64,000 bases of DNA from Larkinella sp051857545 (GTDB lineage: Bacteria > Bacteroidota > Bacteroidia > Cytophagales > Spirosomataceae). The translations under genes were made by a program, and so were the position numbers. Where the stretch lies: contig NZ_JBPZHB010000016.1 in NCBI RefSeq assembly GCF_051857545.1, forward strand, positions 60,521 through 124,520, in the 5' to 3' direction. Shown here piece by piece: positions 9,320 to 17,053 of this stretch. Every line of letters starts with the position of its first letter. Position 1 is the first letter of the stretch. The notes beneath the pieces are model-generated. The model worked only from the letters and a program-made list of their open reading frames with translations. It did not search any database and was not told the origin of the DNA.

Positions 9320-9327
9320 CAAAAATA
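9320..9327 (-). promoter_or_regulatory. Probable -7 promoter element of the murD-ftsZ cluster
   Basis: On the minus strand the sequence is TATTTTTG, an exact match to the Bacteroidota -7 consensus TAnnTTTG, placed about 23 bp before the murD start codon. No clear -33 TTG lies at the right distance, so this is a partial promoter call. Confidence 0.45.
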
Positions 9328-9373
9328 GAGGTTTCACCGTAGTCTGTTCGCCCCTTCACCAATCTTTTTGTTT

Positions 9374-9404
9374 CTAAAAAAGAAACCCCGCTCTGGAGCG
9401 GGGT
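9374..9404 (-). terminator. Rho-independent terminator after mscL
   Basis: A stem of ACCCCGCTC/GAGCGGGGT (9385-9404) is followed on the minus strand by TTTCTTTTTT. It lies 26 bp downstream of the mscL stop, so it separates mscL from murD. Confidence 0.85.
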
Positions 9405-9429
9405 CGATGGAGTGGGTACAGTGGAAAGG

Positions 9430-9753
9430 TTACTCTTTCTTTTCCTGCGACCTAAAACGGTTGGCCGCCTTAACAATGAGAAACACCACCCAGGCAATGA
9501 TCAAGAACTGAATGACAATGTTGAGGAAATTGCCGTACCGAATGGCGACTTCCGGCGTTTCACCGACGGCTTCCTTCAGAACAACTTTCAAATTACTGAA
9601 ATCGACACCGCCCGTTAAGAGCCCCAGGATCGGGTTGATAATATCTTCAACCAGAGAGGTGGTTATTTTTCCGAAAGCCGCACCAATAATGACACCCACG
9701 GCCAAATCCAGTACGTTGCCCTGAGCAATGAAGGTTTTAAATTCTTTCAGCAT
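9430..9753 (-). CDS. mscL: Large-conductance mechanosensitive channel MscL
   Basis: Pentameric inner-membrane channel that opens under membrane tension to release solutes during osmotic downshock. The conserved N-terminus MLKEFKTFIAQGNVLDLAVGVIIGAAFGKI includes the S1 helix and the pore-lining TM1. A short periplasmic loop and TM2 (FLNIVIQFLIIAWVVFLIV) follow, and the tail is charged (RSQEKKE). The start at 9753 gives 107 aa, at the short end for MscL. A frame extension to 9858 is rejected because a TAAATTTG -7 box at 9807-9814 lies inside it and the extension has no MscL character. Confidence 0.95.
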   Translation of the reverse strand: MLKEFKTFIAQGNVLDLAVGVIIGAAFGKITTSLVEDIINPILGLLTGGVDFSNLKVVLKEAVGETPEVAIRYGNFLNIVIQFLIIAWVVFLIVKAANRFRSQEKKE

Positions 9754-9806
9754 GGATTGAGTGGTTAAGTTGATTGGCAGGAAGTTATGAAATGTAACCG
9801 TTTTGT

Positions 9807-9814
9807 CAAATTTA
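9807..9814 (-). promoter_or_regulatory. Probable -7 element of mscL
   Basis: TAAATTTG on the minus strand matches TAnnTTTG and lies 54 bp before the chosen mscL start. No clear -33 element was found. Confidence 0.4.
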
Positions 9815-9859
9815 TTTACAAAAAAAGAAAAACCGGTCTTATTTCGCCTGTCTGGCAAC

Positions 9860-10651
9860 TTATGCGTCGGTTTTCTTTTCTTCCACCCACACCCGCATTT
9901 CTTCTAAAGTCATGGCGCCATACTGTGTTGCCAGGGCCACATCGGCCGCATCCCGGCCATAAGCGACCACGATCCGATTGCCACGGGGTTCTTTTTGGGT
10001 GGCGTCGAACGTATACCAACGGCCATCGATGAACGCTTCGAACCAGGCGTGCAGATCCATCGGTTCCAGCAGGTGCAGGTAGCCTACCACCATGCGGGCC
10101 GGAATGTTGATGCTGCGGCAGAGCGAAATGCCCAGGTGCGCAAAATCCCGGCAGACGCCAATGCGCTTTTCGGCGGTTTCAACGGCCGACGTGCTGGCAT
10201 CGCTGGTGCCATACTGGTACGTCACGCGGGTCTGAATCCAGCTCCGGATCGCTTCAACCTGGTCGTAGCCGGGGAGGGCGGTTTCCGTAATTTCGGCCGC
10301 CAGGGCTCCCAGCCGGTCCGACTGGCAGTAGCGGCTGGGTAGTAAAAACTGCAGGGTGTCGTCGGGTAAATCCTGCACGGGCACAAAGGGCGCGCCGGGA
10401 GCTGTATCGATTTCGTCGGCGGTTTCGATCACCAGCGATATTTGGATCTTAAACTGGCCCTCTGGGGCCATCAGCCGCTGGCACAGATTGCCGTACGGGT
10501 CGGTGTATTCGATCACCGGAATGCTCGGTTCGATCTGGTATTCCTCGGAAATTACCCACTGCCCGGCACCGGAGCGGGGGCGTAACATAAGCACAACAGG
10601 TGCTGGAGCCGGAACTTCGTAGAGGAGTTCACAGCCGGCGAAAAGTTTCAT
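9860..10651 (-). CDS. Transglutaminase-like cysteine protease family protein
   Basis: Papain-fold transglutaminase-like enzyme of 263 aa. The N-terminal region (about 1-110) is the beta-rich domain often found before this fold. The catalytic triad is visible as Cys167 (GVCRDFAH), His201 (DLHAWFEAF) and Asp216 (TFDATQ). No signal peptide or membrane segment is seen, so it probably acts in the cytoplasm. Bacterial members act as proteases or amidases and rarely as true transglutaminases; the substrate is unknown. The gap to the long mscL frame is very small, but the real mscL start leaves 106 bp. Confidence 0.85.
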   Translation of the reverse strand: MKLFAGCELLYEVPAPAPVVLMLRPRSGAGQWVISEEYQIEPSIPVIEYTDPYGNLCQRLMAPEGQFKIQISLVIETADEIDTAPGAPFVPVQDLPDDTLQFLLPSRYCQSDRLGALAAEITETALPGYDQVEAIRSWIQTRVTYQYGTSDASTSAVETAEKRIGVCRDFAHLGISLCRSINIPARMVVGYLHLLEPMDLHAWFEAFIDGRWYTFDATQKEPRGNRIVVAYGRDAADVALATQYGAMTLEEMRVWVEEKKTDA

Positions 10652-10764
10652 AAATTATCAGGATGCGAGCGTCGGTTTTAAATTGCTCAAGCTTTCCTAA
10701 CTTCAATTTCTGTGAAATTGTTCTTCGTTTTTCAGGAGTAAACGAATTATTTTCTGTACGGTTG

Positions 10765-10809
10765 AACGCAAAAACGACCCCGCTCTAAAACCGGGGTCGT
10801 TTTTGCGTT
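10765..10809. terminator. Strong bidirectional terminator after the thioredoxin gene
   Basis: Perfect 18-bp arms (10765-10782 and 10792-10809) with GACCCCG next to the loop and A/T-rich outer ends, giving a T-rich 3' end on both strands. It lies 17 bp after the thioredoxin-family gene on the minus strand. Confidence 0.85.
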
Positions 10810-10826
10810 GGAGGATGGTCAATCCG

Positions 10827-11393
10827 TTAAATCTTCACGGAATATTTCTGCTGATAGGTCTTTGTTTTGAACTGATCGAAGGGCTCTTTGCTGTAATGGT
10901 CGCCCCCGATAAAGGTGATGATCTGGTGAAATTCCGGTGCTTTTATGTACCCGGGGATGGGTTGAATCGGCTGGAATTTCTCGTTCAGAAATACGACAGT
11001 CGGGTAGCTTAACTGGTTGCGCAACAACGCAGCCGCCAGTTGATGATAGCCCCGACCACCCTGCGCAACGTACACAAATTTATCGGTTCCCAGCACGATG
11101 TCGGCCTTCTGTTCGGCGTTCAACTTGACGGCATAGTAGTTTTTATTGATGTAGTCGACAACGGAAGGGTTGGTGAAGGTTTCGCGATCCATAACCTTGC
11201 ACCAGCCGCACCAATCGGTATACACGTCGATGAAAACCTTCTTCGGCGTTTTCTGATTCAGCGCAAAGGCTTCCTCAATCGTGAGCCACTTGATTTTGGC
11301 CTCTTCTTTGGTGGCTTCCGGGCGGGGCCGAAACGAAACCAGTGTCACTGCCATAAGCAGCATGGTTACAATAACGGTGAATAATTTATTCAT
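10827..11393 (-). CDS. Exported thioredoxin-family protein (WCGWC)
   Basis: Periplasmic thiol-disulfide protein of 188 aa. An N-terminal signal peptide or anchor (hydrophobic residues 4-20) precedes a thioredoxin domain with the active site DWCGWC, cysteines at 62 and 65, and a cis-proline region (SYPTVVF). The W-C-G-W-C site and the following KVMDRETF resemble the thioredoxin_7/DsbD-C-like group that reduces or supplies electrons to extracytoplasmic partners. It stands alone with its own terminator, so its partner is unknown. Confidence 0.88.
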   Translation of the reverse strand: MNKLFTVIVTMLLMAVTLVSFRPRPEATKEEAKIKWLTIEEAFALNQKTPKKVFIDVYTDWCGWCKVMDRETFTNPSVVDYINKNYYAVKLNAEQKADIVLGTDKFVYVAQGGRGYHQLAAALLRNQLSYPTVVFLNEKFQPIQPIPGYIKAPEFHQIITFIGGDHYSKEPFDQFKTKTYQQKYSVKI

Positions 11394-11569
11394 AAGTCTG
11401 ATGATTTAGGCAAAACCGCTTCCGGGTTGCTGTACCAAATTAGATAACGAAAGATACGAAGGAAACCGTGTGGCACAACGCGAAGTTCGTGCTCCTTGTT
11501 TTGACTTCAAAAAGGAGGAAGAGTAACGCGTTTTCGCTAAAAAACTATTGGATGTATCGGTTTCGTCAT

Positions 11570-12847
11570 TCAAAACGGATTTTGGTCATCGTGCAAGTCC
11601 TTGATCGATCCAAAACCGATGACATCCCGGAATACCGGGTTATCGCGGAGTTCGGTGGCACGCATCAGCTTATCGCTCCCGAACTTCGCTTTCACTTCAT
11701 AAACCGTTTTCCGAAGCGTGTTTTTGCGGGTATTGTCTTCAAACAAGCTGAAAGGAACCAGTTGGGCAGGGATAAACCGGAACACACTGACGCTCATGCT
11801 CCGGATCGAGTGGTTCAAAATTGGTTCACACTGGTTGAGTTTCTGAAACCGCTCGAAGCGTTGCCGGATCAGGTGGTAGAGTTCCATGCTGTCCTGCTTC
11901 GGTTCGGGCAGCCGGACTTCGTCGCTGTAGTTTCGGCCGTCATGATACCGGCAATAGAACGTCACGATCTGGCAAAAGACATCCTGGCGCACCATCCGGC
12001 GCTCGAGCGTCAGGCAAAGCGACTGGAGCAGCTCATCCAGTTGCTCCTCGGATCGTCGTTGGGCCGATGAAATGGTTCGCATGGCCTGCATGCTTTTGTA
12101 GGCGCTGGTTTCCAGATCCACTTCGCCCCCGAAGTTCAGCCGCAAATGCCAGTGCCAGCCGATGACGCTTTGACAAACCGCCCGCAGTCGTTCGGGGGAG
12201 GCATACCGCAGATTCAGGGGCGTCAGAATGCCTTTGTCTTCGAGTCGTTTTGCCATTCGGGTTCCAATACCGGGCAAATCCGTCAGTTTCAGATCTCGTA
12301 AAACGTCGTCGATGGTTTCGGGCGTGATCATCACCAGACCGTCGGGCTTCTGAAGATCCGATCCTAATTTGGCCAGAAACGCATTGGGTGCAATCCCGAT
12401 GGAGCAGCGTAAATAATCGCCGACCTTTTCGCGAATGTCCCGTTTGATCTGCTGAGCGACCTCCCGCACGTCCTTGTACATCAACTGACAGCGCGTGAGG
12501 TCGACCACCGCTTCGTCGATACTTTTCGGCAGCACATCGGGCGTAAACTGGCGGAGCACATCGATGATGGCAACGTGAAATTCACGGTAACGCTTGGAAT
12601 TCGTTTCAACCGGAACCAGATCCGGGCAAATCTTTACGGCTTCGTCCAGTCGCATCCCGAGCCTGATCCCCAGACGTTTGGCTTCGATGGAAGGCGCAAT
12701 TACGCAGCCCTGTTTTCCGGTATAGACGCACACCGCAATCGGGCGGTCGCGCAGGTAATAATTCACCTGTTGCTCGCAACTGGCAAAAAAACTGTTCATA
12801 TCGACGAACAGAACCGTCGGTTTCGTGTATTCCCCCAGCCGCTTCAT
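11570..12847 (-). CDS. Y-family translesion DNA polymerase (UmuC/DinB-like)
   Basis: Error-prone polymerase that copies past damaged bases. The 425-aa protein has the catalytic carboxylates of the family: Asp16 in FVDMNSFFASCEQ and Asp111-Glu112 in SIDEAVVD. The thumb HhH motif (DLPGIGTRMAKRLEDKGI) and little-finger domain follow. The cysteine after the steric-gate region (FFASCEQ) is typical of UmuC. It is divergent from an XRE/S24 repressor 117 bp away, so it is probably damage-inducible through that regulator. No beta-clamp-binding peptide was pinned down. Confidence 0.93.
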   Translation of the reverse strand: MKRLGEYTKPTVLFVDMNSFFASCEQQVNYYLRDRPIAVCVYTGKQGCVIAPSIEAKRLGIRLGMRLDEAVKICPDLVPVETNSKRYREFHVAIIDVLRQFTPDVLPKSIDEAVVDLTRCQLMYKDVREVAQQIKRDIREKVGDYLRCSIGIAPNAFLAKLGSDLQKPDGLVMITPETIDDVLRDLKLTDLPGIGTRMAKRLEDKGILTPLNLRYASPERLRAVCQSVIGWHWHLRLNFGGEVDLETSAYKSMQAMRTISSAQRRSEEQLDELLQSLCLTLERRMVRQDVFCQIVTFYCRYHDGRNYSDEVRLPEPKQDSMELYHLIRQRFERFQKLNQCEPILNHSIRSMSVSVFRFIPAQLVPFSLFEDNTRKNTLRKTVYEVKAKFGSDKLMRATELRDNPVFRDVIGFGSIKDLHDDQNPF

Positions 12848-12865
12848 CCTTTTTTTAGCTATCGT

Positions 12866-12875
12866 ATAATATTAT
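12866..12875. promoter_or_regulatory. Candidate operator near the polymerase start
   Basis: The perfect 10-bp palindrome ATAATATTAT lies 19-28 bp upstream of the polymerase start codon. It shares the TATAATA/TATTATA theme with the larger palindrome at 12929-12946, in the same intergenic region, on the repressor side. Confidence 0.4.
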
Positions 12876-12911
12876 TCTGGTAGTTTTCATCGGATTTGTT
12901 GTTTTATTTAG

Positions 12912-12919
12912 TAAATTTG
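12912..12919 (+). promoter_or_regulatory. Probable -7 element of the S24 repressor gene
   Basis: TAAATTTG matches TAnnTTTG. Transcription would start near 12926, just before or inside the palindrome at 12929-12946. This fits autoregulation by the downstream gene. Confidence 0.45.
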
Positions 12920-12928
12920 ATCACAATA

Positions 12929-12946
12929 TATAATACTTATATTATA
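12929..12946. promoter_or_regulatory. Candidate operator of the S24 repressor
   Basis: TATAATA-CTTA-TATTATA has perfect 7-bp arms with a 4-bp spacer, placed directly downstream of the -7 element and 19 bp before the repressor start codon. Position and symmetry suit a dimeric XRE-type regulator; binding is inferred. Confidence 0.45.
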
Positions 12947-12964
12947 AAAGTCAACAACTATATT

Positions 12965-13681
12965 ATGTTTAACGAACCCGGAAAATCTTTTGAGGAGGGT
13001 TTAGAGCCGATTCAGGAGCGGTTGCGGCAAGTATTTGACGCGCTGGAAATCAGTATCTACCAGGCTGCCAAAGACCTGGGTGAGAACTCATCAAAGTTTT
13101 ATAACATCCTGAACGGCCGTGCTAAACCATCGTATGATACCATCATGCGGTTGTTGGAGCAATATCCGCAGGTACGGGCCGACTTTCTGTTGCGGGGGCA
13201 GAAACCCGTGTTGGACGAGCCGGAGCAGAACGGAAAAATTATTGAACTGGAAGTACGGTATACCGACCTTCCTTTTGTGCCGACGCGTTTCTACGCGAGC
13301 TTCATCGAGACCTACATTGAAGGAATCAGTATGGCACAGATGGAAACGTACCGCGTTCCGGTTCATCTGGTGGGCAATCACAAGGACCCGGTTGTTATCG
13401 AGGTTTCGGGCAACAGCATGACGCCACAACTGGCAAACGGAGCGAAAGTGCTGGCGATTCTGGTGGACCCTAATAATTGGGAATACCAGTCAGGCGGCAT
13501 CTTTGCGGTAATTTACCGAGATTTCTTCGTTGTTAAACGCATCAAAGACAACGAATTATTGACCAAACAGCGGCTCACGTTGCATTCCGATAACCCAAAC
13601 GGCGGCAGCGTTACGGTTCCGTTGAAAGACATACGCGGAATTTGGAAAATTGTGCGGGTTATTGACTCGCCGGTGGAATAA
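12965..13681 (+). CDS. XRE/S24 LexA-like transcriptional repressor
   Basis: A 238-aa regulator with an N-terminal helix-turn-helix (about 28-65, IYQAAKDLG...FYNILNGRAKPSYDTI) and a C-terminal S24 protease-like domain. The catalytic Ser151 is in SGNSMTP and Lys191 in FFVVKRI. In related proteins the self-cleavage site is Ala-Gly; the aligned position here appears to be Ala111-Ser112 (FYASF), so RecA-stimulated cleavage may be slower or altered. The start at 12965 is preferred because the -7 box lies upstream and the frame before it is AT-rich non-coding sequence. Divergence from a Y-family polymerase implies control of mutagenic repair. Confidence 0.88.
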   Translation: MFNEPGKSFEEGLEPIQERLRQVFDALEISIYQAAKDLGENSSKFYNILNGRAKPSYDTIMRLLEQYPQVRADFLLRGQKPVLDEPEQNGKIIELEVRYTDLPFVPTRFYASFIETYIEGISMAQMETYRVPVHLVGNHKDPVVIEVSGNSMTPQLANGAKVLAILVDPNNWEYQSGGIFAVIYRDFFVVKRIKDNELLTKQRLTLHSDNPNGGSVTVPLKDIRGIWKIVRVIDSPVE

Positions 13682-13717
13682 TGTATGGGAGAAAAACGCA
13701 TTTTCGTTTAAGAACAG

Positions 13718-13786
13718 CTAAAATGGGAGACCCGCACACCTGTCAGGTTTTCAAAACCTGACAGGTGTGCGGGTCTCCCATTTTAG
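13718..13786. repeat. 34-bp perfect palindrome (REP-like), distal side of the RAYT gene
   Basis: Arms 13718-13751 and 13753-13786 are exact reverse complements around a single central base. The inner part is ACCTGTCAGGTTTT; the outer part adds a G/C-rich GGGAGACCCGCAC segment. It also sits between the convergent repressor and transposase genes, so it could end both transcripts. Confidence 0.85.
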
Positions 13787-13787
13787 A

Positions 13788-14387
13788 TTAAATATCCATA
13801 GTATCGTGAAAATCAATAAAGGCAGCTCGCCCACCAAACCAACTCAAAACTTCATCGCGACACAATAAGGTTGGTTTTTCGGAAATCAACGATTGAAAAG
13901 AAGAATGCGGCCATTTAGCCAATTTCCTGCAAAAACCGTGTTTGACGGGATTATGGTGGATATAATAAATAAGTTGGTTGTAATATCGTTCATCGCTTAC
14001 TTCTTTTCTTTTGAAAGGATTTAGGAATAAGGCTCCTTTTCGCCCAAATCGCCGGTTATAGGCTTTGGCGTATGCGTTGAAGAAATTCGAAAATACTTGA
14101 CTGAGTTGAAAGGTTATTTTATCCTGCAATTCCAGAGAACTCAGTTTTTCAGGCATTTCAAAATAAGATGCCAACTCGCTTTTGGATTTTATGCGAACGA
14201 ATAAATGAAAATGGTTAGGCATCAAACAATAGGCGAACGTATCGACTACAGGCGCGCAGTGTTCTGCGTATTTTTTCAGAAAATACTGGTAGTTAGGGAT
14301 TTCCCGAAACAATAAGTCAGATGCGTTTGCATGGTTATAGATGTGATAATACTGATCAGGCAGCAGGGGAAGGGGACTAACTGACAT
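13788..14387 (-). CDS. REP-associated tyrosine transposase (Y1_Tnp, RAYT)
   Basis: A single-strand DNA HUH nuclease/transposase of 199 aa. It has the metal-binding HUH motif MPNHFHLFV (His59, His61) and a downstream helix with a likely catalytic tyrosine at 106 (FNAYAKAYNRRF). The typical IHHNPVKHG segment lies in the C-terminal half. RAYTs are domesticated IS200/IS605 relatives that process and disperse REP hairpins. REP-like palindromes on both sides support this role. Base composition is lower in G+C than the neighbours, fitting a mobile origin. Confidence 0.93.
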   Translation of the reverse strand: MSVSPLPLLPDQYYHIYNHANASDLLFREIPNYQYFLKKYAEHCAPVVDTFAYCLMPNHFHLFVRIKSKSELASYFEMPEKLSSLELQDKITFQLSQVFSNFFNAYAKAYNRRFGRKGALFLNPFKRKEVSDERYYNQLIYYIHHNPVKHGFCRKLAKWPHSSFQSLISEKPTLLCRDEVLSWFGGRAAFIDFHDTMDI

Positions 14388-14413
14388 AGTGGAAGTTTTA
14401 TCTGTTTAGACGT

Positions 14414-14455
14414 AAAAACACCTGTCAGGTTTCCAAAGCCTGACAGGTGTTTTTG
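14414..14455. repeat. REP-like palindrome on the start side of the RAYT gene
   Basis: Outer arms AAAAACACCTGTCAGG / CCTGACAGGTGTTTTT pair perfectly, with one T-G mismatch and a short loop inside. The core equals that of 13718-13786, but the outer extensions differ. Confidence 0.8.
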
Positions 14456-14490
14456 TTTAACTTGCGAAAGGATTTAACCGCTTCTATTTG

Positions 14491-16203
14491 ATGAATCTCA
14501 ACGGAAAGGCCAAAGAACAAATGAGCTACGATGCCATCGTCATCGGCTCGGGAATCAGCGGGGGCTGGGCCGCCAAAGAACTGTGTGAAAAGGGTCTGAA
14601 AACTCTCGTGCTGGAACGGGGCCGCATGGTAAAACACATCACGGATTATCCGACTGCTATGGCCAATCCGTGGGACCTGCCCCACCGCAACCGGATGCCC
14701 GACACGTTTGAAGTGGCCAATCCCGTAGCCACCAAATGTTACGCGCTGGACGAGGCCACGCAGCAGTATTTCGTGAAAGATGCCGAGCATCCCTACATTC
14801 AGGAAAAACCGTTCGACTGGATTCGGGGCTATCAGGTGGGCGGAAAATCGCTGATCTGGGCGCGGCAGACCCAGCGATGGAGCGACTATGAATTTGTCGC
14901 CCCGGCCCGCGACGGTTTCGCCGTCGACTGGCCCATTCGCTACGCCGACCTTGCCCCCTGGTATAGCCGGGTCGAGAAGTTTGTCGGCATCAGTGGCAAC
15001 AAAGACGGGATCGACAGCCTGCCCGACGGCGAGTTTTTGCCGCCTTTTGAACTGAACTGCGTCGAAAAACACATCCAGACGGCGGTTAAAACCAACTATA
15101 CCGACCGGCACGTGATCATTGGCCGATGCGCCCACCTGACCAAACCGCAGCCCATTCATTTGCAGCAGGGCAGAGGGCAATGCCAGGCGCGGCATTTGTG
15201 CTACCGGGGCTGTCCGTTTGGCGGGTATTTCAGTTCCAACTCCGCGACCTTGCCGTGGGCGGCCAAAACCGGTAATCTGACGATTCGGCCCGACTCCGTC
15301 GTTCACTCCATCATTTACGATGAACAGAAAGGCAAGGCAACGGGGGTGCGGGTGATCGACGCCCATACGAAGGCAACGACCGAGTATTTTGCCAAAATCA
15401 TCTTTGTGAATGCGGCCTGTCTGAATTCCAACCTGGTGTTATTGAATTCGACCTCAAAACGCTTTCCGAATGGCCTGGGCAACGACAACGGGCTGCTGGG
15501 CCGTTACGTGGCCTTCCATAATTACCGGGGCAGTCTGACGGCTTCGTTCGAGGGTTATAAGGACCAGTATTTCTACGGACGTCGACCGACCACGGCTTTT
15601 ATGCCTTCCTTCCGCAATGTGAAAAAACAGGAAACGGACTTTCAGCGGGGCTACATGGTGGCCTTTAGCGCCAGCCGCGCCGGTTGGGGACGTGGCAATG
15701 GGCAGGAAGGATTCGGGGCGGAATTTAAAGAAAGTCTGCTGACACCGGGCGACTGGAGCGTGTATATGATGATGCAGGCCGAAACCGTTCCGAAATACGA
15801 AAACCACGTTCGATTGAGTGCCGATCAGAAAGATCCCTGGGGCATTCCGCAACTGATTACGTCGGTGGGGTACGACGACAATGACGTAAAAATCTTGAAA
15901 GACTTTCTGGTGCAGGGGGCCGAGATGCTCGACAAATCAGGGTGTAAAAACATCGCGTCTTATGACGATAACCGCAATCCGGGTCTGGACATTCACGAAA
16001 TGGGCGGTGTCAGGATGGGAAAAGACCCCAAAACGTCGCTGCTGAACAAGTGGAATCAGTTTCACAACGTCAAAAATGTTTTCGTCACCGATGGGGCCTG
16101 TATGACATCGGTTGGCAACCAAAACCCGTCCATTACGTTTATGGCCCTGACGGCACGAGCGGCCAATTACGCGGCTGCGGAGTTGAAGAAAGGGAAGCTG
16201 TAA
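14491..16203 (+). CDS. GMC-family FAD-dependent oxidoreductase
   Basis: Flavoprotein of 570 aa related to glucose/choline-type GMC oxidoreductases. The N-terminal dinucleotide-binding motif is DAIVIGSGISGGWAA with an acidic residue later (LERG). The C-terminal GMC domain has HEMGGVRMG and SVGNQNPSITFMALTARAA, which contain the conserved His and Asn of the active site. No signal peptide is visible. Bacteroidota members often pair with a gluconate 2-dehydrogenase subunit 3-like protein; none is adjacent. Start ATG 14491 is chosen over the TTG just before it. Sugar or sugar-alcohol oxidation is likely, the substrate unknown. Confidence 0.9.
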   Translation: MNLNGKAKEQMSYDAIVIGSGISGGWAAKELCEKGLKTLVLERGRMVKHITDYPTAMANPWDLPHRNRMPDTFEVANPVATKCYALDEATQQYFVKDAEHPYIQEKPFDWIRGYQVGGKSLIWARQTQRWSDYEFVAPARDGFAVDWPIRYADLAPWYSRVEKFVGISGNKDGIDSLPDGEFLPPFELNCVEKHIQTAVKTNYTDRHVIIGRCAHLTKPQPIHLQQGRGQCQARHLCYRGCPFGGYFSSNSATLPWAAKTGNLTIRPDSVVHSIIYDEQKGKATGVRVIDAHTKATTEYFAKIIFVNAACLNSNLVLLNSTSKRFPNGLGNDNGLLGRYVAFHNYRGSLTASFEGYKDQYFYGRRPTTAFMPSFRNVKKQETDFQRGYMVAFSASRAGWGRGNGQEGFGAEFKESLLTPGDWSVYMMMQAETVPKYENHVRLSADQKDPWGIPQLITSVGYDDNDVKILKDFLVQGAEMLDKSGCKNIASYDDNRNPGLDIHEMGGVRMGKDPKTSLLNKWNQFHNVKNVFVTDGACMTSVGNQNPSITFMALTARAANYAAAELKKGKL

Positions 16204-16285
16204 ACTTAATGATGAGTTATGAACGATGAACGATGAATGCGTCAGCCCCATTCATCGTTCATCGTTCATAACTCATCATTAAGTT
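16203..16285. terminator. 37-bp perfect hairpin between convergent genes
   Basis: Arms 16203-16239 and 16249-16285 are exact complements with a 9-nt loop. They are built of GATGAACGATGAACGATGAA words and touch the stop codons of both flanking genes. Probably a shared terminator. Confidence 0.7.
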
Positions 16286-17037
16286 CAATACCGGATTGTC
16301 CAATATGGGTTTTCCTGGGCTTTGGTGCTGGTCTGGATATGGTCTTTGATCAATTTATCGTAGTCGGCGGTTTTGATTTTCTTGCCTTTGATCTTTTTGG
16401 TAGCGGTCAATTCCTTCGAGACATCCCGCATCTCAATCTTGCTGGCGGTAATGACCGCGTCACCGTCGTTCAAATCCAGTTCCAGAATCAGGCCCGGTAA
16501 GCCGAAATACTGCTCGGGTCCGGCCGAAACCGGAATGTCCTGGGCAAACCAGGCGACGACTTTCTGTTGCTTGATGGGGTCTTCGGTTTCGGCCTTCATG
16601 CAGATGTGGCCAGCGATGTCTTTCAACTGGTTCAGAATCTTCCATTGGGGCGTTTTCAGGGAATCGTCGATGAGGTAGGTTCTTCCCAGCATTTCGATCA
16701 CGTCCGACTTGGTTTCCTGTTTGAAATCACGACGGATGATGTAATCGCTGTTTCGGTAAGACCACTGACCGTTTTCGCTCCGCCAGTATTCACTTTCGTT
16801 CGTATACAGACTTTGATCTTCGTTGAAATACAGCACCATTTGGGTGGGGCGGCTGCTGTAATTTTTGTTGGTGGCCTTCATGCGTTCTTTCTGATCCAGG
16901 CTCAGAAACGTCATCCGGGACATGATTTTAACGTAATCCTGCGTGCGGTCATACGTAACGACACCTTCCATTTTTTGGGCCATTGACGGCGCCCCGATCA
17001 TTACGAGAAGAAGAATCAGAAGCTTTTTCATTATCAT
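16285..17037 (-). CDS. GLPGLI family secreted protein
   Basis: A 250-aa exported protein with a signal peptide (cleavage near MAQ, residue 20-21) and the name-giving motif YFGLPGLILELD. GLPGLI proteins (PF09697) are Bacteroidota-specific, of unknown function, and usually lie beside outer-membrane barrel genes. Here the gene is only 16 bp downstream of one, so the two form an operon. The first or the third codon could be the start. Confidence 0.9.
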   Translation of the reverse strand: MIMKKLLILLLVMIGAPSMAQKMEGVVTYDRTQDYVKIMSRMTFLSLDQKERMKATNKNYSSRPTQMVLYFNEDQSLYTNESEYWRSENGQWSYRNSDYIIRRDFKQETKSDVIEMLGRTYLIDDSLKTPQWKILNQLKDIAGHICMKAETEDPIKQQKVVAWFAQDIPVSAGPEQYFGLPGLILELDLNDGDAVITASKIEMRDVSKELTATKKIKGKKIKTADYDKLIKDHIQTSTKAQENPYWTIRY

Positions 17038-17053
17038 TTGCGGTTCCTGCTGA

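Larger units (their letters stand above)
13718..14455. mobile_element. RAYT transposase unit with flanking REP-like palindromes
   Basis: A Y1 (HUH) transposase gene is bounded on both sides by palindromes with the same core CACCTGTCAGG...CCTGACAGGTG: 13718-13786 starts 1 bp after its stop and 14414-14455 is 27 bp before its start. This is the known layout of REP-associated tyrosine transposases next to their own REP sequences. Confidence 0.75.

Noticed and set aside
11468..12070. A 200-codon frame opposite the Y-family polymerase
   Set aside because: It is a shadow of the polymerase's C-terminal half; the polymerase has conserved catalytic motifs.
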